A DNA stretch of 64,000 nucleotides. Origin: Nocardioides sp. YR527 (GTDB lineage Bacteria; Actinomycetota; Actinomycetes; Propionibacteriales; Nocardioidaceae). Below are positions 17,497 through 27,243 of this stretch, one piece after another. The stretch is taken from assembly GCF_900101045.1 (NCBI RefSeq), contig NZ_FNFN01000010.1:124001-188000 (forward strand), written 5' to 3'. A model generated the notes under the pieces. That model made no database searches. It saw only the letters and a program-made list of their open reading frames with translations, and had not been told where the DNA came from. The position numbers and the translations under genes were made by a program. Position 1 is the stretch's first letter, and the number at the start of each line of letters is the position of its first letter.

Positions 17497-19194
17497 TCAC
17501 TGTCTGACGGAGAACTTCACCAGTCCCAGCGGGCTCTCGAACTCGCCCAGACGCAGTCCGACGGTCGCCTCCCAGACGCCGCCCTTGGGCAGTACGACGT
17601 CCGCCTCCCAGGTGCCGGCAGCGACCGTCTTCAGGGTCAGACTGCCCAGGTCGACATCGCCTGACCTCAGCTTGGCGGTCGGGACCGCCGCCGCCTCGAC
17701 GGGCTCGCCGGCCGCGTCCTGGATCTGCAGCCGGAGCACGTTCGGGCCCGGACCTGACGGGGTCAGCGTCGCGTAGACCCGGTGGTCGTCGCCCAGCTCC
17801 GCGGCCTGGGTGTTGGTCTGTGCGACGGTGGCCGATCCGGCCCCGGTCGAGCTGGCCCCGGCCTGCGGCGGCTGGTCGACCAGGAAGCCGGTGACGCCGA
17901 GGACGACGACGAGCACGCCCGCCTCCATCAGCACCGCTCGGCGCAGCATCGAGCCGGCCTCGACGGTGTCGTCGTGGCCGGCCGCCTGGCGTACGCGGGG
18001 GAGGACCAGCAGGCGGTTGCCTGCCGCCATCACGGCGACCGCGACGACCAGGGCGATCTTGGTCATCAGCAGCGTGCCGTACGTGCTGTTGAGCAGGTTG
18101 TCCCAGGAGCCGAGGATCCGCCAGCCCATCAGCACGCCCGAGACCGCGAGGGCGGCCAGGGACGCGGCGGCGAGGGTGGAGAACCGGGTGACGATCTCGG
18201 CCGCGACCGACCCGCGTCGGGTGATCAGCGGCAGGGTCAGCGCGAGACCGACGAGCCCGCCCAGCCAGAGCGCGCCGGCGACGAGGTGGATGACATCGGT
18301 GACGGTGACCAGCCAGGCGGGTACGACCGCTCGGGAGTGGCCCACGAGCGCCGGCGAGCTGATCGCGACCAGCCCCGCGGCCGCGGCGAGGCGGGGCCGT
18401 TCGCGCAGCGCGAGCGCGGCCGCGATGCCCACGATCCCGACCAGCGCGCTGAGCCATTCCTTGCCGACCGAGGCCGGCGACCAGGCGTCGAAGGTGAGGA
18501 TCGCTCCGGGTCCGCTCTCGCTCTGCAACGCACCGCTGGCCGGGGCCAGCGCGACCAACGCGACCACGGCGACCATGCCGGCGAGGATCTGCAGGCGCTG
18601 GACCCGCGCGATCGCGCGGTCGGGGACGCGGTGCTCACCCACGATCACGGCGCGGAACCAGACCAGGCCCACGACCAGCAGCAGTGCTGCGTACTGGACG
18701 AACTGGAGCGCGCCGTGGATCACCGCCGTCGCCCGGGACGGCTCCGTGGACGGGGGTGGCGCGACGCTGAGGCTGGGGGCGCCGACCGCGAAGGTCAGCG
18801 AGCCCGAGATCGGGTGGCCGTCGGCCGAGACCGCGCGCCAGGCGACGACGTAGGTGCCGTCGCCCAGGCTGCTCGCCTCCGCGAGCGCGACCTGCATCTC
18901 GGTGCCGCTCGCGGTCGCCTCGGAGGTGACCTCCTGGCCCTTCGCGTCGTAGACGGTCACGCCCGCCGGAGGCAGCGACACCGCCTCGTCGAAGGTGAAG
19001 GTGATCGTCTCCGGCGCTTGGTCCAGGACCGCCCCCTCCTCGGGGTCGGTGCCGATGAGCGTCGCGTGCGCCTGGGCCGGGGAGGTGCTGAGCAGGACGG
19101 CGTACGCAGCGGCTGCAAGCGCCACCAGCAGCCGCCCCAGGGCGCGCCGTCCCGGCCGGTCGAGGCCGGGCCGGCGCGTCACGGGAGCACTCAC
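17497..19194 (-). CDS. CopC-CopD fusion protein (copper resistance/uptake)
   Basis: A 565-aa protein. Signal peptide to about residue 42; the mature N-terminus HATL begins a CopC domain (HATLIGTDPEEGAVLDQAPETITFTFDEAV ... DGHPISGSLTFAVG), whose first His and the later His in DGHPI bind Cu2+ in the family. About eight membrane helices of a CopD domain follow (about residues 165-440), then a C-terminal extracytoplasmic beta domain (TLTPSGPGPNVLRLQIQDAAGEPV ...). This is the YcnJ-type architecture for copper transfer across the membrane. Its GTG overlaps the stop of the YcnI gene (GTGA), so the two are co-translated. Confidence 0.92.
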   Translation of the reverse strand: MSAPVTRRPGLDRPGRRALGRLLVALAAAAYAVLLSTSPAQAHATLIGTDPEEGAVLDQAPETITFTFDEAVSLPPAGVTVYDAKGQEVTSEATASGTEMQVALAEASSLGDGTYVVAWRAVSADGHPISGSLTFAVGAPSLSVAPPPSTEPSRATAVIHGALQFVQYAALLLVVGLVWFRAVIVGEHRVPDRAIARVQRLQILAGMVAVVALVALAPASGALQSESGPGAILTFDAWSPASVGKEWLSALVGIVGIAAALALRERPRLAAAAGLVAISSPALVGHSRAVVPAWLVTVTDVIHLVAGALWLGGLVGLALTLPLITRRGSVAAEIVTRFSTLAAASLAALAVSGVLMGWRILGSWDNLLNSTYGTLLMTKIALVVAVAVMAAGNRLLVLPRVRQAAGHDDTVEAGSMLRRAVLMEAGVLVVVLGVTGFLVDQPPQAGASSTGAGSATVAQTNTQAAELGDDHRVYATLTPSGPGPNVLRLQIQDAAGEPVEAAAVPTAKLRSGDVDLGSLTLKTVAAGTWEADVVLPKGGVWEATVGLRLGEFESPLGLVKFSVRQ

Positions 19195-19898
19195 GCCTTA
19201 CGACGCCCCAGCGCGAGGGCGGTCGTGCCCGCGATCAGGCCGAGGATGCCGGCGCCGGCACCGATGGCACCCCACAGGTTGCTGTTGTCGTCCTCGATCT
19301 CCGCGGCGGCCGGCTCGGCCTTCTCCGCGGACTCCTCGGCACCGTGGCCGTGACCGTCCTCGGACTCGGCCGCGGTGACCTCGAAGGCCGGGGCCGGGCT
19401 CTCGGGCTCCTCCGTGGCGCCCTCCGGAGTCTCCTCGACCCAGGCGGTCTCGCCCTTCTCGCAGGTCTGGACCGTCGGGAAGGCGAGGGTGCCCTCCTCC
19501 TCCGGCAGCTGCAGCGAAACCTCGAAGGCGTCGCGCTGACCGTCGGGCAGTGGGGTCTTGGCGGTGTAGACGATGGTCGAGTCGCGCTCGGTCAGCTCGT
19601 TTCCGTGGGCGTCCTTGACCGGCTCGGCGAGCTTCTCGGTGGTGACCTTCACGTCGTAGAACGGCTGACGCGTCGGGGTGACCGTGTTGATCCCCTCCGG
19701 CACCTGGATGGTGATCTTGTTGGTCGGGGAGCCTTCGCAGCCGTGGCCGACGCTGAAGGTCAGCACCGAGTAGGCGCCGGCCGCCGTCTCGGTCGGGGTG
19801 ACCGTGACGTGCGCGGAGGCCGGGGCGGCGACGAGGAAGGTGATGCCCGCGGCGGCGATGGCGGGCGCGCCGAAGCGCGCGAGGGTACGTCGAGACAT
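19191..19898 (-). CDS. ycnI: YcnI-family (DUF1775) copper-binding protein
   Basis: A 235-aa exported protein. Signal peptide ends near ASAHV; the mature protein starts with His, the copper ligand in YcnI, and the Trp expected in the Cu site may be in the VEETPEG-preceding ETAW. The beta-sandwich domain runs to about residue 160, with the family blocks VTPTETAAGAYSVLTFSVGHGCEGSPT and VPEGINTVTPTRQPFYDV. A Glu/Ala/His-rich linker leads to one C-terminal membrane helix with a basic tail (LGRRKA). It overlaps the CopC-CopD gene by 4 nt and comes first in that operon after the small membrane protein. Confidence 0.9.
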   Translation of the reverse strand: MSRRTLARFGAPAIAAAGITFLVAAPASAHVTVTPTETAAGAYSVLTFSVGHGCEGSPTNKITIQVPEGINTVTPTRQPFYDVKVTTEKLAEPVKDAHGNELTERDSTIVYTAKTPLPDGQRDAFEVSLQLPEEEGTLAFPTVQTCEKGETAWVEETPEGATEEPESPAPAFEVTAAESEDGHGHGAEESAEKAEPAAAEIEDDNSNLWGAIGAGAGILGLIAGTTALALGRRKA

Positions 19899-19959
19899 GG
19901 TTGTTGCTTTCTGTGGAGTGTCTGCTGCTGGGCGATGCCCAGTTATCGGGGTCGGGTCC

Positions 19960-20481
19960 TCAGGCGAGGACCGGCGGACCCCGGCCGGCAGCGACGTACG
20001 TCCACAGGTGGTTGCGCAGCACCATCGGCTGCGCCGGGCTCGGCTGGCGGAAGGCGATCGGGATCCGGGGCGCGGGGAGCGTCCGGGAGATGACCTGCCA
20101 TGCCCGGCGGTGCAGCAGCCACACGACCACGGTGAGCACCGCGGCCGCGGTGTGCGCGACCAGCATCGAGGTGTCGCCCGTGCCGCTGTCGTGCATGTGG
20201 GCGGCCGGAGTCGCGTACGCCTCGAAGGCCTCGTGCATCCCCAGCTGCGCCGCGCCGGCCAGCACCGCCCCCAGGACGATCCCGACCCTCCGCTGCAGCA
20301 CCACGATCCCGGCGCCGAAGGCGGCGAACCCGGTCGCCACCAGCCACAACGCGTCCGGCAGCTCCCCGCCGCCGGCCAGGTGGGCCAGGCTGGACCCGGT
20401 GGTGATCTCGACGGCCGCGAGCAGCGCCAGCCACACGCTCCCGTGCGTCGGCCGCACCACCCTCAGATCCACGCCGGACAT
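19960..20481 (-). CDS. small four-helix membrane protein in the copper operon
   Basis: A 173-aa membrane protein with about four hydrophobic segments (residues 15-35, 40-62, 68-88, 108-128). Between segments 3 and 4 is a His/Met-containing outer loop (ATPAAHMHDSGTGD) that could bind copper. I do not recognise a named family. It lies 61 nt upstream of ycnI on the same strand, so it is probably the first gene of a ycnI-copCD operon. Function in copper handling is inferred from the loop and position only. Confidence 0.75.
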   Translation of the reverse strand: MSGVDLRVVRPTHGSVWLALLAAVEITTGSSLAHLAGGGELPDALWLVATGFAAFGAGIVVLQRRVGIVLGAVLAGAAQLGMHEAFEAYATPAAHMHDSGTGDTSMLVAHTAAAVLTVVVWLLHRRAWQVISRTLPAPRIPIAFRQPSPAQPMVLRNHLWTYVAAGRGPPVLA

Positions 20482-20535
20482 TGTCGCAGACCCGCCGAGG
20501 CGTCACATACGTCGGCCGAGAAGTCACCCCCAACC

Positions 20536-20664
20536 CGCCGACTCGGCGCGTCCTGACAAGAAGACACGCCGAGTCGGCTGGTCCTGACACGAAATCACGC
20601 CGAGTCGGCTCGTTAGGACGAGCCGACTCGGCGTCGGGTGTGGTCAGGATGCGCCGACTCGCCG
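20536..20664. repeat. cluster of five CGCCGACTCGGCG-type palindromes
   Basis: Near-palindromic CGCCGACTCGGCG or its complement occurs at 20536-20548, 20567-20578, 20598-20609, 20622-20633 and, with one change, at 20652-20664. The second and third copies end two successive 31-bp direct repeats (20548-20578 and 20579-20609) that also share a GTCCTGACA start. The cluster fills the gap between the CoA-transferase genes and the copper operon and is not coding. Confidence 0.8.
20598..20633 (-). terminator. 15-bp hairpin downstream of scoB
   Basis: CGCCGAGTCGGCTCG (20598-20612) pairs perfectly with 20619-20633 around a six-base loop. It lies 33 nt past the stop of scoB and ahead of the copper operon, both on the minus strand, so it probably ends scoAB transcription. 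It is part of the palindrome cluster. Confidence 0.55.
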
Positions 20665-20665
20665 A

Positions 20666-21295
20666 TCAGCGGAGGATGCGGGGCTCCGTCTTCTCCTCGA
20701 CCTCACCGAAGGTGACGCCCGGAGCGAGCTCGACGAGGCGCAGGCCCTCGGGGGTGATGTCGAGGACGCACAGGTCGGTGATGATGCGCTGCACGACACC
20801 GAGACCGGTGTAGGGGAGCGAGCACTCCTCGACGATCTTGTAGGAGCCGTCGCGGGCGACGTGCTCCATCAGCACGACGACCTTCTTGGCGCCGTGGACG
20901 AGGTCCATCGCGCCGCCCATGCCCTTGACCATCTTGCCGGGGATCATCCAGTTGGCCAGGTCGCCGCCCGCGGAGACCTGCATCGCGCCGAGGATCGCGG
21001 CGTCGATCTTGCCGGAGCGGATCATCCCGAAGCTGGTGGCGGAGTCGAAGAAGCTGGCCCCCTTGCGTACGGTGACCGTCTCCTTGCCGGCGTTGATCAG
21101 GTCCGGGTCGACGGCGTCCTCGGTCGGGTAGGCGCCGGTGCCGAGGATGCCGTTCTCGCTCTGCAGCACCAGCTCGACGTCGTCGGGTACGTAGTTGGGC
21201 ACCAGCGTCGGCAGCCCGATGCCGAGGTTGACGTAGTCGCCGTCGGCGAGCTCCGCGGCGGCGCGGGCGGCCATCTCTTCACGTGTCCATGCCAT
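20666..21295 (-). CDS. scoB: 3-oxoacid CoA-transferase subunit B
   Basis: A 209-aa beta subunit. The active-site Glu that carries CoA is in VLQSENGILGTG, the N-terminus has the family block DGDYVNLGIGLPTLVPNY, and GMGGAMDLVHGAKKVVV is the second conserved region. With subunit A it moves CoA from succinyl-CoA or acetyl-CoA to a 3-oxoacid such as acetoacetate. It follows subunit A after one base, so the pair is an operon. The IclR gene on the other side of subunit A is the likely regulator. Confidence 0.95.
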   Translation of the reverse strand: MAWTREEMAARAAAELADGDYVNLGIGLPTLVPNYVPDDVELVLQSENGILGTGAYPTEDAVDPDLINAGKETVTVRKGASFFDSATSFGMIRSGKIDAAILGAMQVSAGGDLANWMIPGKMVKGMGGAMDLVHGAKKVVVLMEHVARDGSYKIVEECSLPYTGLGVVQRIITDLCVLDITPEGLRLVELAPGVTFGEVEEKTEPRILR

Positions 21296-21296
21296 C

Positions 21297-22061
21297 TCAG
21301 CGCACCGTCCTCTTCTCGATCCGCTTGTCGGCGGCCTGCTCCGGCGTCAACGCCACCACACGGTGCACGTAGACCCCCGGAAGGTGGATGTCGTTGGGCG
21401 CGAGCTCGCCGGGCTCGACGAGCTCCTCGACCTCCGCGATCGTGATCTGCCCGGCCATCGCGGCCAGCGGGTTGAAGTTGCGGGCGGAGTCCTTGAACAC
21501 GAGGTTGCCGTGGCGGTCGCCCTTCCACGCGCGGACGATGCCGAAGTCGGCGACGATGGCCTCCTCGAGGACGAACTCCTTCTCGCCGTCGGGCGTCTCG
21601 AAGGTCATCACCGGCTTCTCGGGCGAGGTCTTGATGACGTTGCCGGCGTCGTCGTACTTCCACGGAAGCCCGCCCTGCGCCACCTGCGTGCCGACGCCGG
21701 TGCGGGTGTAGAACGCAGCGATGCCGGAGCCGCCGGCGCGCATCCGCTCGGCGAGCGTGCCCTGCGGGGTCAGCTCGACCTCTAGGTCGCCGGAGAGGTA
21801 CTGCCGCGCGAACTCCTTGTTCTCACCGACGTACGAGGCGACGACCCGGCGCAGGCGTCCGGCGCCGAGCAGCAGGCCCAGGCCCCAGTCGTCGACACCG
21901 GCGTTGTTGGAGACCACCTCGAGGTCGGTCACGCCGGCCTCGAGCAGAGCATTGATGAGCACCGAGGGGATGCCGCACAACCCGAAGCCGCCGACCGTGA
22001 GGGTCGCTCCGTTCGGGATGTCCGCGACCGCCTCGGCGGCTGAGGAGATGACCTTGTCCAT
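21297..22061 (-). CDS. scoA: 3-oxoacid CoA-transferase subunit A
   Basis: A 254-aa alpha subunit. The glycine-rich block GATLTVGGFGLCGIPSVLINALLE, SNNAGVDDWGLGLLL and SYVGENKEFARQYLSGDLEVELTPQGTL are the usual conserved regions of the CoA-transferase alpha chain. It is the first gene of the scoAB operon and starts 128 nt from the divergent IclR gene. The reaction is the reversible transfer of CoA in ketone-body or beta-ketoadipate-like metabolism; which acid is used cannot be told from sequence. Confidence 0.95.
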   Translation of the reverse strand: MDKVISSAAEAVADIPNGATLTVGGFGLCGIPSVLINALLEAGVTDLEVVSNNAGVDDWGLGLLLGAGRLRRVVASYVGENKEFARQYLSGDLEVELTPQGTLAERMRAGGSGIAAFYTRTGVGTQVAQGGLPWKYDDAGNVIKTSPEKPVMTFETPDGEKEFVLEEAIVADFGIVRAWKGDRHGNLVFKDSARNFNPLAAMAGQITIAEVEELVEPGELAPNDIHLPGVYVHRVVALTPEQAADKRIEKRTVR

Positions 22062-22189
22062 GATGATCAGTCAAGGACGGGCGGTGGGTTCGGTCAATAG
22101 GTGAGCGCCATTTCACGCTCGATCTCTCGATCAACGACCCCCCTGCCGCGGATGCGTCCGCTGAGTGGACGTCGCCTATCGTACGTCTC

Positions 22190-22948
22190 ATGGAACCTGG
22201 TCCCAGCGTGATCCGCCGCAGCGCACACCTGCTGCGGCTGCTCGCCGCGCGCGAGCCGGAGGGCGCGACGACCACCCATCTCGCGACGACCGCCGCCATC
22301 CCGCGCCCGACCGCCCACCGGCTGCTCAGCGCGCTGCAGGAGGAGGGGCTGGTCGAGCGCGACAACGACACCGGCGCGTGGCACCTGGGCCCGGAGTGCT
22401 TCCTGCTCGGCGCCGCCGCGACCACCCGTCACGACATCACCCCGGCGGCCCGGGCGGCGGTGCTGCGCATCGCCCGGGAGACGGGGGAGAGCGCGTTCTT
22501 CTCCATCCGGCGCGGCGACGAGACCGTCTGCGTCCTGCGCGAGGACGGCAGCTTCCCGATCCGCTCCCACGTGCTCCACGAGGGGATCCGGTTCCCGCTC
22601 GGTGTCGCCTCGGCCGGCCTGGCGATCCTCGCCCTCATGCCCGAGTCGCGTCGTGAGGCCTACCTGGCCCGCACCGACCTGGTTCCCACCTACGGCGAGG
22701 ACCACTCGGCGTCCGCTCTGCGGAAGCGCATCGCCGCGACTCGCGAGCGCGGCTTCGCGGTCAACCCGGGCCTCATCGTGGTCGGCAGCTGGGGTCTGGG
22801 TGCCGCCGTCTTCGACGCCCACGGCCAGCCGTACGGAGCGCTGAGCATCACCGGCATCGAGGCCCGCCTCGCCCCACCCCGCCAGGCCGAGCTCGGCCGC
22901 CTCCTCCTGGATGCGGCCCACACCCTGACCACTAGCGCCGGCTCGTAG
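22190..22948 (+). CDS. IclR-family transcriptional regulator
   Basis: A 252-aa regulator. The winged HTH is at residues 3-65 (SVIRRSAHLLRLLAAREPEG ... PRPTAHRLLSALQEEGLVER). The IclR effector domain follows (about 80-250), with SFPIRSHVLHEGIRFPLGVASAGLAIL and the Gly/Ala-rich SWGLGAAVFDAHGQPYGALSITG. Divergent orientation to scoAB points to control of that operon by a CoA-transferase substrate. Its 3' end overlaps the convergent LLM oxidoreductase gene by 17 nt. Confidence 0.93.
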   Translation: MEPGPSVIRRSAHLLRLLAAREPEGATTTHLATTAAIPRPTAHRLLSALQEEGLVERDNDTGAWHLGPECFLLGAAATTRHDITPAARAAVLRIARETGESAFFSIRRGDETVCVLREDGSFPIRSHVLHEGIRFPLGVASAGLAILALMPESRREAYLARTDLVPTYGEDHSASALRKRIAATRERGFAVNPGLIVVGSWGLGAAVFDAHGQPYGALSITGIEARLAPPRQAELGRLLLDAAHTLTTSAGS

Positions 22949-23921
22949 TACCGGTCATGATCCCGGCGAGCGCCGCGTCGGAGGCGAGCTGGGCGTCGCG
23001 GTCATAGGTCGAGGTGAAGGCGAGAAGCTCATCGGATCCGGTGGCCTCGGCGAGCTGGTCGAGCCGGCGCCGGACGGTCTCGGGGGAGCCGGCGGTCGTC
23101 CGCGCGAGATGTGCCTCGACCCGTTCGCGCACCTGGTTCGACCAGGCCTGGTCCCGGATCGCCGCGACCGGCTCGAGCGGACCGAACTCGCCGGTCTGCC
23201 GCGACCGGGCCATCGCCCACGCCTCCGGCAGGGCGAGCTCGGCGGCCTCGGCGTCGGTGTCGGCGACGAGCACGTCGACGGAGATCATCACCGAAGGCTC
23301 GGACGCTCGAGGAGAGGGCCGGAAGTCCTTCCGGTACGCCCCCAGCAGCTCGTTCAGCCGCGGGCTGTCGAGCACCGGACCGCCCACGACGACCGGCAGC
23401 CCGAGCCGCGAGGCGAGCGCGACCCCGCGTCCGGTCGCGAGCACGAACAGCGGGATCTGGTGAGCGGCGGCCGGCCGAGCGGTGACCGCCGCGGTGCGGT
23501 CGAGATACCCGCGGAGCTCCTCGATGTCCTCGGCGAACGTGTCCGGGTCGTCGAGATCCTGCCGCAGGGCGCGGCGTACGGGTGCGGTGAAGCCCAGGGT
23601 GCGCCCGACCCCCAGGTCGAGACGGCCCGGGTAGAGGGCGTCGAGCATCAGGAACTGCTCGGCGACGACCAGCGGCTGGTGGTGCGGCAGCATCACCCCG
23701 CCCGACCCGAGCCGGATCGTGGACGTGTGCGCGCCGAGCGCACCGAGCAGCACCGGCGGCGACCCCGACGCGATCCCTGGCACCGCGTGGTGCTCGGCGA
23801 CCCAGAACCGGTGGTGGCCGAGCCGCTCGGCCGCCACCGCCCGCTCGATCGTGTGGGTCAGCGCGGCACCCGCGGCGTACCCCACCCGGGTGCGGGACCG
23901 GTCGAGCATGGAGAGCTTCAC
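22932..23921 (-). CDS. LLM-class flavin-dependent oxidoreductase
   Basis: A 329-aa luciferase-like TIM-barrel protein. Blocks typical of the family are LGHHRFWVAEHHAVPGIASGSPPVLLGALGAHTSTIRLGSGGVMLPHH and LYPGRLDLGVGRTLGF. These enzymes use reduced FMN or F420. The GTG at 23921 (KLSMLDRSRTR) gives the normal N-terminal strand; the same frame runs about 30 codons further upstream with unlikely sequence. The gene lies between the convergent IclR gene and the divergent crp. Confidence 0.88.
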   Translation of the reverse strand: MKLSMLDRSRTRVGYAAGAALTHTIERAVAAERLGHHRFWVAEHHAVPGIASGSPPVLLGALGAHTSTIRLGSGGVMLPHHQPLVVAEQFLMLDALYPGRLDLGVGRTLGFTAPVRRALRQDLDDPDTFAEDIEELRGYLDRTAAVTARPAAAHQIPLFVLATGRGVALASRLGLPVVVGGPVLDSPRLNELLGAYRKDFRPSPRASEPSVMISVDVLVADTDAEAAELALPEAWAMARSRQTGEFGPLEPVAAIRDQAWSNQVRERVEAHLARTTAGSPETVRRRLDQLAEATGSDELLAFTSTYDRDAQLASDAALAGIMTGTTSRR

Positions 23922-24083
23922 GCCAGGTTCAACGACGCAGACGCCCCGAGGCTTCCCGCCGGGTCCGGTGTGGCGAAGAACGCACTCGACAGGGGTGCGA
24001 TGCGGGACACACAACCGATGTGGAGGGCCTGGATCTGGCTAGGCTGATGTCTTCGGTAAAGCAATGACAGGAGCGCCTGGGTA

Positions 24084-24764
24084 ATGGATCAAGACGTGCT
24101 TCGGCACGCACCGCTTTTCAGCGAGCTGGACGACGAGTCGATGACGGCGCTGCTCGCGACGATGGGTCAGACACGCCTGCGGCGCGGCGAGGTGTTGTTC
24201 CACGAGGGTGACGCCGCCGACCGGCTCTACGCGGTCGTGGACGGCAAGGTGAAGCTGAGCCGTGCCGCGGCCAACGGGCAGGACAGCCTGCTGGCGATCC
24301 TGGGGCCGGGCCAGGTGTTCGGCGAGCTCTCGCTCTTCGACCCCGGTCGGCGCTCCTCCACGGTCACGGCCGTCACCGACCAGGTCGAGCTCGCCTCGCT
24401 GTCCCACGACGACCTGCTGGGCCTGCTCGACGGACGCCCGAGCGTGACCCGTGGGCTGCTCGCCCTGCTGTCGGGTCGCCTGCGCCGGGCCAACGACGTG
24501 ATCGGTGACCTGGTCTTCTCCGACGCACCTCGCCGGGTGGCGAAGGCGCTGCTCGACCTCGCCGAGAGGTTCGGTGAGCAGACCGAGGAGGGCCTCCGCG
24601 TACGCCACGACCTGACCCAGGAGGAGCTCGCGCAGCTGGTGGGCGCGGCTCGGGAGACTGTCAACAAGGCGCTCGCCGACTTCGCGGCCAAGGGCTGGGT
24701 CAAGCTGGAGTCGCGCTCGGTGATCATCACCGACATGGAACGGATCGTGCGCCGCGCGGGGTGA
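24084..24764 (+). CDS. crp: Crp/GlxR-type cAMP-responsive regulator
   Basis: A 226-aa regulator. The cyclic-nucleotide domain (about 10-125) has the phosphate-binding cassette FGELSLFDPGRRSSTV, where Glu, Arg and Ser contact cAMP in Crp. The HTH (about 170-205) reads DLTQEELAQLVGAARETVNKALADFAAKGW, nearly the same as the mycobacterial Crp (Rv3676) and corynebacterial GlxR. It is therefore probably the global regulator of this genome and not a local one. The ATG at 24084 has AGGAG 10 nt upstream. Confidence 0.93.
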   Translation: MDQDVLRHAPLFSELDDESMTALLATMGQTRLRRGEVLFHEGDAADRLYAVVDGKVKLSRAAANGQDSLLAILGPGQVFGELSLFDPGRRSSTVTAVTDQVELASLSHDDLLGLLDGRPSVTRGLLALLSGRLRRANDVIGDLVFSDAPRRVAKALLDLAERFGEQTEEGLRVRHDLTQEELAQLVGAARETVNKALADFAAKGWVKLESRSVIITDMERIVRRAG

Positions 24765-24773
24765 TTCTGCTGG

Positions 24774-25829
24774 TCAGAGGCTGACCCGGACCAGCTGGCG
24801 GAGCCGGCGAAGGCCCTCGGTGCTCGGCCGTTCGGCCGGGGCGAGGGCGTCGGTGAGGCGCTGCCGGACCGGGTCGGTCTCGAGCTCCAGGCCGATGGCC
24901 ACGAGCTCGCTCGCTGCGCTGGGTGTCCGGGCGGCGGCGACATGGGCGCTGCGTCCGACCAGGTTCACCTGGTAGCTGCGCGGTCCCTGACCGGTCGCGA
25001 CGGAGACGGTCCCCTTGACCCGGTACGCCGTCGCCGGCGGCTCCTCGAGCAGGTCGACCAGACGAGCCGGCTCGATGCTGCCCGGCGTCGTCACGGTGAC
25101 CGCGCGGGCGTGCTGATGGGCCTGGTGTTCGGCGGCCGCCTCGCGCAGCAGCGCGCCGATCGGCAGCTCGTCGGGCGGGTCCTCGGGCACCGCGGCGTCG
25201 TAGACGAGCCGCGGGTCGATGCGACCACTCACGGCGTACGCGATGTGGACCTCGGGATTGTGCTCCCGCACGCGCTGCTCGATGCGGGCGAGGATCTCGT
25301 CCCGGTCAGGAGCCGGCACCAGGTCCGTCTTGTTGACCACGACCAGCGAGGCGGCCGCGAACCGGACCGGCGCCGGGCCCCGGCCGTCGTCGAGGGTGTC
25401 GAAGTAGGCGGCGGCGTCGACGACCTCGATGAGCCCACCTCGGCGTACGCGCTCGACGCCGCTGTACCGGACCAGCTTGGCCAAGGTGCCGGGCTCGGCG
25501 ATCCCGCTGGCCTCGACGATGACGACGTCGAGCGCGAGCCGCGGGTGGGTCAGCTTCTCGAGGGCGTCGTCGAGACCGCCGGCGTCGGGCAGGCAGCACA
25601 GGCAGCCGCCGGCGATCGAGGCCGGCTCGTCGATCTGGCCGGTGACGAGACCGGCATCGACGTTGATGTCGCCGAAGTCGTTGACGACCACGCCCACCCG
25701 AGCGCCGGGCTGGCGCAGCAGATGGTTGAGCAGCGTGGTCTTGCCCGACCCGAGATGGCCGGTGAGGATGACCACGGGAACCCGGTTGCTGGCGCTGGTC
25801 GGTGGCATCGGGCCATCGTAGGTCGTCAT
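24774..25829 (-). CDS. CobW/G3E-family GTP-binding metallochaperone
   Basis: A 351-aa G3E GTPase. Walker A is GHLGSGKTT (24-32), the metal-binding CxCC is in GGCLCCLP (about 75), and NKTD near residue 167 gives guanine specificity. The C-terminal CobW_C domain (about 240-345) follows. Family members insert or deliver zinc, cobalt or nickel. There is no cobalamin or Zur-regulated gene nearby, so the metal is not known. An internal ATG eight codons in is an alternative start. It is divergent from the glycine riboswitch. Confidence 0.92.
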   Translation of the reverse strand: MTTYDGPMPPTSASNRVPVVILTGHLGSGKTTLLNHLLRQPGARVGVVVNDFGDINVDAGLVTGQIDEPASIAGGCLCCLPDAGGLDDALEKLTHPRLALDVVIVEASGIAEPGTLAKLVRYSGVERVRRGGLIEVVDAAAYFDTLDDGRGPAPVRFAAASLVVVNKTDLVPAPDRDEILARIEQRVREHNPEVHIAYAVSGRIDPRLVYDAAVPEDPPDELPIGALLREAAAEHQAHQHARAVTVTTPGSIEPARLVDLLEEPPATAYRVKGTVSVATGQGPRSYQVNLVGRSAHVAAARTPSAASELVAIGLELETDPVRQRLTDALAPAERPSTEGLRRLRQLVRVSL

Positions 25830-25892
25830 CTTGACGGCCGAGGTGGGCAGACCTAGGTTTGCCGCACAACTTCACATCCGCCACTTGAACCG

Positions 25893-26079
25893 CAGCGGGA
25901 GAGTCCTTGCCCATCCCGGGTGAGGCGCCGAAGGAGCAAACCTCCCCAGAATCTCTCAGGCCCAATGACCGCTGTGGTGAGGCGACCTCTGGAAAGACAG
26001 GATCCGCTGGATCCTGCACCCACGGTGCAAATCGCCCCCTCGGGCGGTGAAGCTCTCAGGTAGCGATGACAGAGCGGGG
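25893..26079 (+). promoter_or_regulatory. tandem glycine riboswitch
   Basis: Two aptamers in a row precede gcvT. The first (about 25893-25972) has GCGGGAGAG, GGCGCCGAAGGAGCAAACC and TCTCAGGC ... GACCGC. The second (about 25976-26079) has GGTGAGGCGACCTCTGGAAAG, GGTGCAAATCGCC, GCTCTCAGGTAGCGATGACAGAG. These are the canonical glycine-riboswitch cores. After them lie two competing hairpins (CACCCG/CGGGTG at 26084-26099 and GGGTGCC/GGCACCC at 26095-26117) and a third, GGGAG-C-CTCCC (26126-26136), that covers the gcvT ribosome binding site, a likely expression platform. Confidence 0.9.
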
Positions 26080-26139
26080 AGGTCACCCGTCCACGGGTGC
26101 CGCGGCTGTCGGCACCCATCAGCAGGGAGCCTCCCGCAC

Positions 26140-27239
<1,100 letters not shown>

Positions 27240-27243
<4 letters not shown>

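Noticed and set aside
20536..20664. CRISPR-like repeats
   Set aside because: Only five short palindromes at uneven spacing, with related intervening sequence and no cas genes.
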